Below are positions 63,299-64,000 of a stretch of DNA of 64,000 nt, one piece after another; the stretch's first letter is position 1; each line of letters starts with the position of its first letter. The DNA lies in contig NW_020825298.1 in assembly GCF_003286085.1 (NCBI RefSeq), forward strand, positions 11,470,001 to 11,534,000. The letters run 5' to 3'. The notes under the pieces were generated by a model. That model saw nothing but the letters and a program-made list of their open reading frames with translations. It was not told the origin of the DNA and made no database searches. The translations under genes and the position numbers were made by a program. The stretch is from Drosophila persimilis (taxonomy: Eukaryota > Arthropoda > Insecta > Diptera > Drosophilidae).

Positions 63299-63328
63299 TG
63301 TTGCTGTTGCTGTTGTTGTTGTTGTTGC
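63299..63328. repeat. (GTT)n / GCTGTT microsatellite
   Basis: GCTGTTGCTGTT is followed by six GTT units. Confidence 0.9.
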
Positions 63329-64000
63329 ATGCCACCCCATAAATGGATGTCGTCGTCTTGTCGTTGTCGTTGTTCGGGGGCGGCGGTGACTGCGGCCAAG
63401 CGGCTGAGCGTCTGATTTAAATAAATTATTCTATATGCGTTTTTATAATGCAACAAAAAACAAAAAAAAAAGCAAACCGCGAGGCAAACAGCCGCCCCAT
63501 TTTTGTATATTTTTTTGTGTAGCTGCAAATTGTTTATGTCTATGCCACGTAATTCAATCTATTATGATGTATCTTTTTTTTTAGCACCTGAATTGTTGCT
63601 TTTTTTCGCATGCGGAAATGAGAAATTTGCAACCGCGTAACGGAAGTTGCGTGTTGAAAAAAAAAGCAAACACAGATAGAGATACAGATAGAGGCAGAGA
63701 CAGTGGGGCGGAAAGAGGGATTTGTGGCAGCTTCAACATTTTGATTGCTCTTAATACGATTTTACATTGGGTAATTGCATTACAGCGACAGCAAAATGTA
63801 TCTGTATCTTTGTCCGTGTGTGTGTGTGTGCTGCAAATTGATGTCTGTAAATGTATCTGTGTATCTTTCAGCAAATGATTTGCCAAATGTTGCGGAGAAG
63901 ATTTACAGATTTAATGCGAATTTGGGTCACCGAGGGGGTGCGGCCATTAGGGGCGTAGATGCGGTAATGTATCTTTGAAATTGGCATGAAAATTAAGTAA

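Larger units (their letters stand above)
54848..64000. other. Probable first intron of the plus-strand gene (to window end)
   Basis: No further coding exon in frame with 54513-54847 is recognised up to the right edge, so the intron is at least 9 kb. It contains GAGA/CT clusters, opa-like CAG and GTC repeats, TG and GTT microsatellites and a diverged minisatellite at 62.3-62.8 kb. Minus-strand frames of 221 codons (55577-56242) and 162 codons (59157-59645) lack coding bias. Confidence 0.5.

Overview
The window reads as a fruit-fly (Drosophila-type) nuclear genome segment. The evidence is one intact gene with four 63-68 bp introns and perfect splice sites, CAG/CAA-rich and GAGA-rich tracts, many short microsatellites, and long gene-poor non-coding stretches. 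I see no rRNA, no tRNA, no CRISPR array, no bacterial-style operon and no intact transposon coding region. The species cannot be fixed from the sequence. The high density of hexanucleotide and pentanucleotide repeats would fit an obscura-group fly, but that is a guess.

Layout. (1) From 1 to about 13.57 kb lies non-coding DNA downstream of the main gene, with microsatellites, a purine-rich block and an AT-rich block at 7.6-7.95 kb. (2) From 13.57 to 16.4 kb on the minus strand is one complete five-exon gene. It encodes a 780-residue type II membrane protein with a ten-cysteine Frizzled domain and three LDL-receptor class A repeats. It ends in a Thr/Pro-rich tail and a poly(A) signal, without the scavenger-receptor and trypsin domains of Corin-type proteases. 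(3) From 16.6 to 54.3 kb lies about 38 kb of non-coding DNA. It holds several minisatellites (17.3-17.75, 33.5-33.7, 37.7-38.05, 50.2-50.5 kb), a probable Tc1-like transposon end (32.7 kb), a dispersed-repeat fragment (30.4 kb) and one coding-like candidate exon (21.86-22.19 kb, plus strand). (4) At 54.3-54.85 kb on the plus strand there is a GAGA-rich promoter-like region, then a convincing first coding exon of 335 bases ending in a consensus splice donor. The rest of that gene lies beyond the right edge. (5) From 54.85 kb to the end lies what is probably its first intron. It has more GAGA/CT clusters and a 5'UTR-like stretch near 56.2-57.1 kb that may be an alternative promoter.

The two genes diverge (minus-strand gene on the left, plus-strand gene on the right) and share the 38 kb between them as potential regulatory DNA. 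I found no new multi-gene system. The most interesting points are the protease-less Frizzled/LDLa protein, the two plus-strand candidate exons that end in the same reading phase, and the GAGA-rich promoter area.
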